From [Clostridium] symbiosum (lineage in GTDB: Bacteria > Bacillota > Clostridia > Lachnospirales > Lachnospiraceae), in NCBI GenBank assembly GCA_021769625.1, contig JAETSN010000029.1, positions 32,438-96,437 on the forward strand: a stretch of DNA of 64,000 nt. The letters run 5' to 3'. Below the pieces are notes generated by a model. It was given only the letters and a program-made list of their open reading frames with translations. It had not been told where the DNA came from and did not search any database. Each line of letters starts with the position of its first letter. The first letter of the stretch is position 1. The position numbers were made by a program, and so were the translations under genes. Shown here piece by piece: positions 25,502 to 32,879 of the stretch.

Positions 25502-26590
25502 TTACATATAAAATATCTTATACCACTCCGCAAACTTTCTCAATCCCTCCCTGAGATCCGTTGCCGGCTTAAACCCGAAATCCTCCTCCAGCCTCGAAGT
25601 ATCCGCATAAGTGACAGGAACATCCCCGGGCTGCATGGGCACAAGCTCCTTATGCGCCTCAAAATCATAATCTTCCGGAAGCACCTGCGCCCGAACCAGT
25701 TCCTGCTGCAGTATATCTACAAAATCCAGCAGATTTTCCGGCTGGTTATTTCCTATATTATAGACTGCATAGGGCGGAACCGGCAGGCCGTCATCCCCGT
25801 TCTGTTTCTCCGGTGCCGCCTGCATCACCCGTTTCACGCCTTCCACGATATCATCCACATAAGTAAAATCCCGTCTGCAGTTTCCGTAATTGAAGATCCG
25901 GATCTTCTCTCCCCTCCGCAGCTTATCCGTAAAGCCGAAATATGCCATATCCGGTCTTCCCGCAGGCCCGTAGACTGTGAAAAAGCGCAGACCCGTACAT
26001 GGAATATTGTACAGTTTTGCATAGGCATGCGCCATCAGTTCATTACTCTTCTTTGTCGCCGCATAAAGGGAGACCGGGTTGTCCACCCTGTCTTCCGTAG
26101 AGTAAGGAACCTTTTTATTTGTCCCGTATACGGAGGAAGACGACGCATATACAAGATGCTCCACGCCTGCCGCTCCGTCGTCATAAGAATGACGGCAGGC
26201 TTCCAGAATATTATAAAATCCGATCAGGTTGGATTCCACATAAGCATCCGGGTTTGTGATGGAATACCGCACACCCGCCTGCGCCGCCAGATTTACGACG
26301 ACGGACGGGGCATATTTCTTAAAAACCTCATCCACCGCCGCTTTATCGGCAATGGACTGCCTGATAAACGTCCACTTAACCCCCGGACGTTCCCGCACAA
26401 GGGCCTGTATCTGCTCAAGCCGGTACTCTTTGATCGCGACATCATAGTAATCGTTCATATTATCCATGCCTATGATATGCACCGATCCTGCCGTTTGAAA
26501 CAGCTCCGTCACCAGATTGGCGCCGATGAAACCGGCTGCCCCCGTTATGAGGATCGTCTTTCCTGTCAGAGTAATGTTTTGTCTTTTCAT
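25502..26590 (-). CDS. NAD-dependent UDP-sugar epimerase (UDP-glucuronate 4-epimerase type)
   Basis: 362-residue extended SDR enzyme. Rossmann motif TGAAGFIGANL near the N-terminus; catalytic YAATKKS (Tyr-x3-Lys) preceded by YASSSSVYG; YGPAGRPDMAYFGFTDKL and RRDFTYVDDIVEGV resemble CapI-like UDP-GlcA 4-epimerases, which make UDP-galacturonate for polysaccharides. The ATG at 26590 starts the conserved N-terminus; an upstream TTG frame extends into the preceding Rpn remnant. Last gene of the leftward exopolysaccharide locus, 22 bp after that remnant. Confidence 0.9.
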   Translation of the reverse strand: MKRQNITLTGKTILITGAAGFIGANLVTELFQTAGSVHIIGMDNMNDYYDVAIKEYRLEQIQALVRERPGVKWTFIRQSIADKAAVDEVFKKYAPSVVVNLAAQAGVRYSITNPDAYVESNLIGFYNILEACRHSYDDGAAGVEHLVYASSSSVYGTNKKVPYSTEDRVDNPVSLYAATKKSNELMAHAYAKLYNIPCTGLRFFTVYGPAGRPDMAYFGFTDKLRRGEKIRIFNYGNCRRDFTYVDDIVEGVKRVMQAAPEKQNGDDGLPVPPYAVYNIGNNQPENLLDFVDILQQELVRAQVLPEDYDFEAHKELVPMQPGDVPVTYADTSRLEEDFGFKPATDLREGLRKFAEWYKIFYM

Positions 26591-26612
26591 ATTAAAACTG
26601 TCGCCTTTCTTA

Positions 26613-26995
26613 TCATTCCTTACCAATACGTTTTATCTTTTTCCACGCTTCTTCCTCAGTCAACTGATATATTCTCACGAGTGCATCCTTTGCTTCCTTC
26701 GTGCCCTTCCCTTCTTTTTTCAATTCACTAATCAGACGCCTGCTGTTGCCGTCCAACTCCTGATTATACCAATCCTGAAGTTCCTTATATCTATCCCATT
26801 GCCTCTTATTTTCATCCAGACGTTCTTTGTTTTTTTCAGAAGCTCTTCGTCTTTTCCCAGAAGTTCTTTTTCTTTTTCCAGGAGCTCTTTTTCCTTTTTC
26901 AGAAGCTCTTTATTTTCATCCAAAAGCTCTCGCATAATTTCCCTGTCCAGTTTTATAGCCGGTTCCACTTCCCTGCTCACCTCCTTATACAAATC
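26613..26995 (-). pseudogene. Frameshifted C-terminal remnant of an Rpn-like gene
   Basis: Minus-strand frame starts MYKEVSREVEPAIKLDREIM, runs through a charged coiled coil (KELLEKEKELLGKDEELL), then loses frame at a 7-A run (26830-26836). Adding one A restores a frame reading ERLDENKRQWDRYKELQDWY to a stop at 26613. VEPAIKLDREIMRELLDENKEL resembles LEPAIRLSREIIEELQDSNKEL in the gene at 63134. So this is the 3' end of a relative of that gene. A homopolymer sequencing error is an alternative to true decay. Confidence 0.75.
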
Positions 26996-27010
26996 CCAGC
27001 TGAAGTATAC

Positions 27011-27099
27011 ACCGTTCTCTTTCCCTGTGCCGATATTCCGTACCGCATCAGCCGTGTATCCAGCACATGGCTGTTTTCAACGCCAAATAAAAAGATACT
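27011..27099 (-). pseudogene. Orphan fragment of a sugar phosphotransferase gene
   Basis: This 89-bp stretch matches 41621-41709 almost base for base, with few substitutions and no gaps; there it encodes the IFLFGFENSHVLDTPLMRYG part of the priming glycosyl-phosphotransferase. Here only the fragment remains, between two Rpn remnants. It records a recombination event at this edge of the polysaccharide locus. Confidence 0.82.
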
Positions 27100-27107
27100 T
27101 TCAACAA

Positions 27108-27360
27108 AAGAATCTGATGCTAAGCCATGTCAATCCTATACTTTACACCAGATTTCTTCATCCATATTCAACAATTCAATATAAACTACTTCTTTTCTTC
27201 CAGTCCAAACTCAACGAACAGCTTGTGTTGGAAATCACGGTCCGACAACGATCTCAAAAAGTCCGCCGTCCTTCCCGCTTCTGTCAGAAGGAGTCCCAGT
27301 TTATTTACCTTTGCTTCTCCCTTTGCTACTTTCTTTGCTGATTCCTCCGCCATATAACGA
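27108..27360. repeat. Left direct repeat flanking the polysaccharide cassette
   Basis: This segment (Rpn 3' end plus downstream sequence, including CATGTCAATCCTATACTTTA at 27126) is closely repeated in the same orientation at about 40093-40382, with a few substitutions and an indel in an Ala/Lys/Glu-coding tract. The two copies bracket about 13 kb of variable genes. Confidence 0.85.
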
Positions 27361-27905
27361 TCCAGCGCATTCTTGATCGCACTTAAAGCATACCATGTTT
27401 CCCGGTGCATGGCAACCACTGACTTCAGGCGTTCCCGGTCGAAGCGGCCTCCCAGAAGCATGAGAAACGCTTTCAGGTCCCCATGGAATCTGTCCAGTTC
27501 CTCATCTTTCATATGCCTTGCGTCGATCAGGTTCATCCGGTAGTCCGGGATTGTCTTTCTCATCCATTCCTTTCTGTCATCCGGAATATCAAGCATATCA
27601 TATACACTTACCGGTCCGTCCCACGGTTCCCTTCCCACATAAAATACGAGTGTCACCACCGGAACAATCTTTGTCCCCTTCGGCACGCCATCGGAATATT
27701 TTTTCAGCTTCCCGCTTTCTTTCGCCTCTTCCGAGATGCTCCTGCACTGATGGGAATACGACAGGGCATCCAGTTCCATACACCGGACCGGCATATAATA
27801 ATTTACACCCGTCTGCCATGCGGATACTGCCATAAGATGTTCAATAGAGTGTATACTTTTAAGGCAGTATAACAGAGCTATACTGATCAGGCAAGAAAAA
27901 TTCAT
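27186..27905 (-). pseudogene. Rpn-family (YhgA-like) nuclease/transposase gene, 5'-truncated
   Basis: 239 codons. From about residue 31 it matches the Lachnospiraceae Rpn family: TGVNYYMPVRCMELDALSYSHQ, VTLVFYVGREPWDGP, YRMNLIDARHM, then RFDRERLKSVVAMHRETWYALSAI and a C-terminal FLRSLSDRDFQHKLFVEFGL. The N-terminal portion present in the relative at 40171-40847 is absent and replaced by about 30 unrelated hydrophobic residues. The family is linked to recombination-promoting nucleases with a PD-(D/E)XK fold. Probably nonfunctional. Confidence 0.78.
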
Positions 27906-27941
27906 CTTTTAATATAAGTTTTATATTTTTTCAAAAAGTAC

Positions 27942-27970
27942 TTGCATATCCTTTCTTTCTCATGTACAAT
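27942..27970 (+). promoter_or_regulatory. Promoter-like sequence before the truncated Rpn gene
   Basis: TTGCAT (27942-27947), 17 bp, TACAAT (27965-27970), just upstream of the truncated frame at 27979. Confidence 0.5.
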
Positions 27971-27978
27971 ATAAACAC

Positions 27979-28722
27979 TTGGAGAAATTTTCTATATTTC
28001 TATTTCTCTGCCGTTCTTTTGACCAGCTCTATCATGGAGAACACTATTCCTCCACCAAGTCCGTACTACATATAAGCATTCTTGATTTCAATATCTTTCC
28101 TGAATATCCGGAATTTTATTCCTCTTATAAACTTATGAATGTAAAAAATCATCAAATATATAATGACAAGTTTGAACTCCGTGTGTTACAATTAAACCAT
28201 ATAAATCTTGCAACAAAAAAAGATCGGATTACCGGATTGGCACACTGGGCTTCGCTCTTTAAAGCCGTCACATGGGAGGAAATCAAAATGTTGGCTCATG
28301 AAAAACCTGTTTTCGATAAAGTCGCGCAAACACTTTATAAATCCAATACCGATGAGCAGATCAGGTATGCCTGTCAGGCCCGCGAAGAATATGAATTCCA
28401 GATGAAACGCAGGCAGGAGCAACTTGATGAATACGAATTCCAGATGAAGCGCAGACAGGAGCAACTTGATGAATACGAATTCCAAATGAAGCGCAGGCAG
28501 GAGCAACTTGATGAATACGAATTCCAGATGAAGCGCAGACAGGAGCAACTTGATGAATACGAATTCCAGATGAAGCGCAGTCAGGAGCAACTGGACGAAT
28601 ACGAATTCCAGATGAAACGCAGTCAGGAGCAACTGGACGAATTACAAAACGAAAATAATGAACTTCGTCTGGAAATAGAACGCCTAAAAGCTGCCAAAAA
28701 ACAGGTTGCCAATACAAATTAA
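27979..28722 (+). pseudogene. PD-(D/E)XK (Rpn/PDDEXK_2-type) gene, 5'-truncated, with tandem repeats
   Basis: About 247 codons opening at a TTG without a good ribosome site. From about residue 16 it aligns with the second half of the intact relative at 61633-62553 (SILDFNIFPEYPEFYSSYKL versus GILNFTLFPEYPEFFSTYKM, and LFKAVTWEEIKMLA versus LFNALTWEDFKMIS). The nuclease core is missing. The C-terminus is six 14-residue coiled-coil repeats (28387-28638), then LQNENNELRLEIERLKAAKK. Possibly expressed, but without a catalytic domain. Confidence 0.78.
28387..28638 (+). repeat. Six tandem 42-bp coding repeats
   Basis: Each unit encodes EYEFQMKRxQEQLD. The first four have Arg at the variable position and the last two Ser, with third-base changes, showing stepwise expansion from both ends. 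No spacer and no dyad, so not CRISPR. Confidence 0.95.
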
Positions 28723-28744
28723 GCAAACCTGTCGGAACTGCCGC

Positions 28745-28795
28745 ATCATAATGACGAACCAACGGTCACACGCTGCGCGAGTGCCCTTATGCTAA
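28745..28795 (+). pseudogene. Decayed 3' end of a holin-like type I toxin locus
   Basis: In frame, the end reads TNQRSHAARVPLC-stop, matching the tail DNQRLHALRAGLC-stop of the toxin at 7391-7492. At DNA level the ACCAACG...CACGCT...GCG...CTTATGCTAAT pattern is shared. No toxin start, ribosome site or helix precedes it. The terminator at 28804 sits where the shared terminator sits in locus 1. Confidence 0.6.
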
Positions 28796-28803
28796 TAAGA
28801 TTC

Positions 28804-28831
28804 AAAATGGAGCCGTAATGGCTCCATTTTT
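28804..28831. terminator. Bidirectional terminator
   Basis: AAAATGGAGCC/GGCTCCATTTTT with a 5-nt loop, between the toxin remnant and the convergent HTH gene at 28843. Confidence 0.88.
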
Positions 28832-28842
28832 ACTGTACTATT

Positions 28843-29214
28843 TTACTCATTGTCCACAGAAGCAAATGCTTCCGCCACTCTCCGAACATAGTCAATAATG
28901 ACCTCCTGCTCTTCCGGTCTCAGAGTGATAAACTTCTCAACCATAATATAAGCTGCGTCTGACAGACCGTACTCTTCTGCCAGAACATCCAACGCAGAAT
29001 GGGGAGCATTCTTAAACATCTCCCCTGCCCCTGTGCGAAGCCACTCATCATTTACATGAAATTCCCGACAGATAAGCGCTACTGCCGCATCGCTTGGGAT
29101 GCTTTTTCCAGCTTCATATGTCGCCACAGTATTTCTTTTTATTTTCAAACGATCCGCAAATTCCTGTTGTGTGAGATTAGCCGCCTTTCTCAGTTGCTTT
29201 ATGCGCACATTCAT
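28843..29214 (-). CDS. XRE-family HTH regulator
   Basis: 123 residues. N-terminal HTH of Cro/CI type at about residues 3-58 (IKQLRKAANLTQQEFADRLKIKRNTVATYEAGKSIPSDAAVALI); the next segment EFHVNDEWLRTGAGEMF is typical of phage-like and SinR-like Clostridia repressors. The ATG at 29214 follows AGAGGGAACTGGACT; an upstream in-frame ATG is not supported. Divergent from the small gene at 29427, so it likely controls it or itself. Confidence 0.9.
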   Translation of the reverse strand: MNVRIKQLRKAANLTQQEFADRLKIKRNTVATYEAGKSIPSDAAVALICREFHVNDEWLRTGAGEMFKNAPHSALDVLAEEYGLSDAAYIMVEKFITLRPEEQEVIIDYVRRVAEAFASVDNE

Positions 29215-29239
29215 AGTCCAGTTCCCTCTTTTCAAAACA

Positions 29240-29268
29240 AGTATAATTCCAAATCTGTGGCAAGTCAA
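29240..29268 (-). promoter_or_regulatory. Promoter of the XRE regulator
   Basis: Minus-strand TTGACT (29263-29268), 17 bp, TATACT (29240-29245), about 25 bp upstream of the start codon. Confidence 0.8.
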
Positions 29269-29308
29269 CAAAATCTGATAATTTTAGTTTTATAGAAACA
29301 AAAATATA

Positions 29309-29337
29309 TTGACTTATGTTTTTAATCCACATATAAT
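29309..29337 (+). promoter_or_regulatory. Promoter of the small divergent gene
   Basis: TTGACT (29309-29314), 17 bp, TATAAT (29332-29337). Back-to-back with the XRE promoter, leaving room for shared repressor sites in the 40 bp between the -35 boxes. Confidence 0.8.
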
Positions 29338-29426
29338 AATTATATACTTGTGATATAAACACAAACAAGATAAACATGCACAACAAAAAACACTTTTCCC
29401 CCCACACATTAAAAGGAGCCAAATCT

Positions 29427-29603
29427 ATGTCCACAATACAAAAATCTAAAGACCACACTCAGAAACAGATCTGCGCCGCAAAACAGCTTATCGAAATCCT
29501 GAAAACCATACCAGAAGAAAAGCAATCACTCTTTGTGATAATTGTCATCGCTTATATCGACGGACTGGAAAACGGGTCGCGCATCAATGAATATGATGCA
29601 TAA
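29427..29603 (+). CDS. Small protein paired with a divergent XRE regulator
   Basis: 58 residues, starting MSTIQKSKDHTQKQICAAKQ after AAAAGGAGCCAAATCT. The middle is hydrophobic (SLFVIIVIAYIDGLE) but with polar neighbours, more like a packed helix than a clear membrane anchor. Similar small partners beside XRE regulators occur in Lachnospiraceae, but I do not recognise a family. An upstream ATG at 29376 lacks a ribosome site. Confidence 0.65.
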   Translation: MSTIQKSKDHTQKQICAAKQLIEILKTIPEEKQSLFVIIVIAYIDGLENGSRINEYDA

Positions 29604-29652
29604 GCTTTCATCAGGAACCACTCACACAAAGATTCCTAAATCATGGTACTCT

Positions 29653-30117
29653 TCATATGGTTTGTATCATATTGCCCATAATATAATTCCACTTATCCGG
29701 TGTAAATACCCCAAAACCAGATGCCGGATAAAAAGTTATTTCCCCCAAATAAGCCTTCCCCCTTACTTCATAAAAATCGATCCTGACAAAAGGTTTATCC
29801 TCAGCGAGTACCAACGCTTTTTCTTTCATATCGCCAAAACAATCTGGCATAGAAACAAGCGTTGGTGCATTATTAAATGGTTTATCAGGAAGCGAAAGAC
29901 CTGTAAATTCCAAATGATTCCACTCCATATCAAAAAAATCTATCGTCTCTTCCCGACTGCGGTTTTTTATCACCTGACAATACACAGGTTCACCCTGAAA
30001 ACAATAAAATTTGTAATCTGTCAGTTCATTTTCACTTATATCTGCACAGGGCATATGAAGCCACAGACAGCAATTACCTAAGTTAATCCAATACCCCCCG
30101 AAGGCAGTTTTATCCAC
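29653..30117 (-). pseudogene. C-terminal fragment of a TupA-like ATP-grasp protein
   Basis: 154-codon frame aligning only with the C-terminal half of its neighbour at 30078-30989: TDYKFYCFQGEPVYC versus RDYKIMCFNGKAKCS, and PFVRIDFYEVRGKAYLGEIT versus PFVRVDFYESNGKLYFGEMT. The ATP-grasp N-terminal half is absent and the first 30 residues overlap the neighbour in another frame. Probably the remnant of a tandem duplicate or of a replaced gene. The two copies are diverged, so not recent. Confidence 0.75.
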
Positions 30118-30989
30118 TCTCCCATCATAAAATCTACAGATTCTGGTGTAAATTCTTCAAAACCGCTTCCCGGATAAAACGTCATTTCTCCAAAATAAAG
30201 CTTTCCATTAGATTCATAAAAATCAACACGAACAAACGGGATTTCCGCTGATAATTTTTCGGCTAAAGTCATCATCTGATCATACTCTTTGGGTTTATCT
30301 ATCACCTCGCTGCTCATGGGATAATGTCGCTCAAACGGCATCTTGTTCCAATTCCTATCAAAAAAAGTAACTTTTAAACCATCCTCCGAAAAACGCTCGG
30401 TACATACAAAAGAACACTTTGCTTTTCCATTAAAACACATTATTTTATAATCCCTGGAGGCATCCACCAGATATTTTTCTGCTATGATTCTCGGCTTTAT
30501 ATCCTTATACGGCCACTCTCTGCCCCCCCAATAATAATTTCTTCGCAAATGTTTATCCATTATCCTCTTTGCCACTTTTTTATTAAATATTGACTTGTCA
30601 TCACAGATAATTACACTGCCAGAATCATGAGTACATTTCAGTACAAACCGTTTCGGCAATAAATCAAAATCAATTTCATTAAATTTATTCCACACTCCTA
30701 ACGTTGGAATAATATATTCTTCACCTATTTTCTCAGCAACATAGTTTTTCGCCTCATACTTATCCACCATCTTTGCATATTCAGGATTATGATCATGCAA
30801 TTTTAACCATTGAAGTTTTTCATTGAATGTTTGAGGATTTTCCAAATTCAGCTTTTGACCAAGCAATAATTTAAATTTTAATTTTAAAAATTTTTCATCT
30901 GATTTTCTATAAATTCTATAAAATAATAATTTCCCCAAATTTCTTATCTCTGGAATGTTTAAAATTTTTCTAAAATATTTTTTCATCAT
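30078..30989 (-). CDS. TupA-like ATP-grasp polysaccharide biosynthesis protein
   Basis: 303 residues of the TupA-like ATP-grasp family, found in capsule and teichuronopeptide clusters, where members are thought to ligate amino acids or act on glycan precursors. Visible: PQTFNEKLQWLKLHDHNPEY, VDKYEAKNYVAEKIGEEYIIPTLGVW, the ATP-binding region RFVLKCTHDSGSVIICDDK, then RIIAEKYL and the metal-binding GEMTFYPGSGFEEFTPE. In the AT-rich variable section of the polysaccharide locus. Acceptor unknown. Confidence 0.85.
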   Translation of the reverse strand: MMKKYFRKILNIPEIRNLGKLLFYRIYRKSDEKFLKLKFKLLLGQKLNLENPQTFNEKLQWLKLHDHNPEYAKMVDKYEAKNYVAEKIGEEYIIPTLGVWNKFNEIDFDLLPKRFVLKCTHDSGSVIICDDKSIFNKKVAKRIMDKHLRRNYYWGGREWPYKDIKPRIIAEKYLVDASRDYKIMCFNGKAKCSFVCTERFSEDGLKVTFFDRNWNKMPFERHYPMSSEVIDKPKEYDQMMTLAEKLSAEIPFVRVDFYESNGKLYFGEMTFYPGSGFEEFTPESVDFMMGEWIKLPSGGIGLT

Positions 30990-31072
30990 TTGTTCTGCCT
31001 AATCATCTCTCTGTTAAATTCCAAGATTTCCTCTATTCTTTATTATACCTCTTCCGACAGCTAGATAAAGAA

Positions 31073-31831
31073 TCATATTTTTATCGCAACTATAAAACAG
31101 TTTTGTTTGTATGTTTTATTCAATAACAAAGCTTTTTTCATCAGGGACCATTTATCAGCTTCAGATATTTTTTTTCGGATAATTTTAAACCCTGTATTTA
31201 TTAATAAATCATCCCACATTTTTTCAGACATCATACAGACTCCACTTCCGGCAGACTTTGCACCCAATCTAAAAAATAGTTCTCTTAATATAGAATTATG
31301 ACATGTAGTTAAAGCAAAAATAATTCTGCAGGATATACTATCCAATATAATCCCATTATTGAAATTATCAGTAATCAAAAGCTTTCCATCTTTTTTCAGC
31401 ACATTTCTTATCGCTTCAAATACATTTTTCCTGATTTTAAATGAATTTTTATAATCGTTTCCAATCAGATGATGTACAAACATATTACAAAAAATATAAT
31501 CAAAGGAATCATGCTCTAACTTTTTATTTATATCTACTGCATCACACAAGACATACTCTATATCTTCATCTGCAACATCCCACATGTCATACTTTACTGT
31601 ATCGATTACAACAATTTCCAGTTTCAAATATTTATTATTTACCTTGAGCTGCTTTTTAATATATCTGGCAAACTCACCTCCACCCCCTCCGATATCTAAC
31701 AGCCTCAATTTGTTCCTTTTTTTCATCTCTATTATCATTTCACTGTACAGCTTATAATAGAGCTCAATTCTTTCTATTTCTTTCTCTTGATAATAAGATT
31801 TTTGCATATCATTAATTAAAACAGTTTTCAT
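31073..31831 (-). CDS. Class I SAM-dependent methyltransferase
   Basis: 252 residues, Rossmann-type. Motif I LRLLDIGGGGGEFARYI, acidic post-I EIVVID, DAVDI (motif II) and FDYIFCNMFVHHLIG (motif IV). C-terminal region has GDGKLLITDNF-like strand order (LKKDGKLLITDNF). Within the polysaccharide cluster, so methylation of a sugar residue or lipid-linked precursor is inferred. It lies 11 bp upstream of no obvious partner except the frameshifted hydrolase-like gene before it. Confidence 0.85.
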   Translation of the reverse strand: MKTVLINDMQKSYYQEKEIERIELYYKLYSEMIIEMKKRNKLRLLDIGGGGGEFARYIKKQLKVNNKYLKLEIVVIDTVKYDMWDVADEDIEYVLCDAVDINKKLEHDSFDYIFCNMFVHHLIGNDYKNSFKIRKNVFEAIRNVLKKDGKLLITDNFNNGIILDSISCRIIFALTTCHNSILRELFFRLGAKSAGSGVCMMSEKMWDDLLINTGFKIIRKKISEADKWSLMKKALLLNKTYKQNCFIVAIKI

Positions 31832-31842
31832 TCCCTCACTCC

Positions 31843-32729
31843 TTATTTGATACGATCACATATTTTTTTTACTTTTTTAAGAAACCACATAAACCACTCC
31901 TCGCCAACGCCTCCTATGGTTCTAAATATTCCAACCAGATAAACAGACATTTCGATAGGGGTTACCCCTCCGCCGACCTTCATACATAATAAATTTATTT
32001 CCTGATAACTCAATCTTAAAAAAGGAATAATGCAATACCTATATAATGGTATTCCATGCTTATCGGATTTAATTGGAAATACACACTCAATTTTTTTACC
32101 TGCCACAGATGCCTGTATTCTGTCCCCTTTGTTTAGTGCAGGATACATATAGATTATGTTTGGTTTATATTCTTCGATATATGATGATAAGTTATAATAC
32201 TTACTGTACTCAGCATCATTTTCATGTTTAAGAAGTAGTTCCCTCGTCTTATACGAAAAATCATCATATAATGAAAACTGGGCGGAAAAACAGTATATTT
32301 TCTCTGCCCTAAGCAATGTCCCGACAATCGCTGCTGCATACCCCCCGCAGAACTTCCAGCTGTAATAACAGAATAATTTTGAGTTTCTCTTTTCAGCCAC
32401 TCCACTAATTTATCAATACTATTTAGTACATTATTGATTCCTTCCACATAAAATTGCTTTCTGATATCCCGCAAAAAAATATGCTTTTTTACACCAGGTA
32501 TTCGACGTCTATACCATTCATATACATTTTTCTCCACAATTTTAGATAGAAATACCTGTTGTGTTTCCGGATAATATATTCCATGACTTGAAAAATAAAT
32601 ACAGCAGCTGTTTTCCAACACATTTTCATCATATTCTATCAAATAATTTGTTTCCATTAATTGTCTTAAAACCGCATCAGACTTTACAAAATCAAAACTC
32701 TCATCGCTTTTGCCCATATCATAGAACAC
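31843..32729 (-). pseudogene. Alpha/beta-hydrolase-like polysaccharide gene, frameshifted at a G6 tract
   Basis: Two overlapping frames make one protein of about 295 residues. The 5' frame (from 32729) ends its homology at SVITAGSSAGG, and the 3' frame resumes GGYAAAIVGTLLRAEKIYCF. The join is a run of six G on the minus strand (C6 at 32341-32346); one extra G gives GSSAGGYAAA, a nucleophile-elbow motif of alpha/beta hydrolases seen in capsule-linked acyl-ester enzymes. The remainder (SAQFSLYDDFSYKTREL to the C-terminus) is intact. Phase variation, a null mutation or a homopolymer error are all possible. Confidence 0.78.
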
Positions 32730-32879
32730 CTAAAATCATATTAAAATTGTTTTTTATATACCCCCGTATGTTTCCTTTCCCTTTATAAAACAATTACTTA
32801 TAAATATAACTAATCTCCTCTTATATCTTAAAATATGTATCTCCTAAAGTTCCATATTGACTTTCTCTTCATACATCAT

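Noticed and set aside
25652..26731. Plus-strand open frame of about 359 codons over the epimerase gene
   Set aside because: Antisense to a clear SDR epimerase; its peptide is Arg/His/Ile-rich without domain features.
28192..28632. Minus-strand open frame of 146 codons opposite the repeats
   Set aside because: It is an artefact of the repeat on the other strand (repetitive LLLTALHLEFVF-like peptide) without a ribosome site.
28387..28638. Regular 42-bp repeats as a CRISPR array
   Set aside because: Repeats are contiguous, in frame and encode a coiled coil; there are no spacers, no leader and no cas genes.
31073..31831. Methyltransferase gene as a restriction-modification component
   Set aside because: Motifs fit small-molecule or glycan methyltransferases; no DPPY-type motif and no endonuclease partner.
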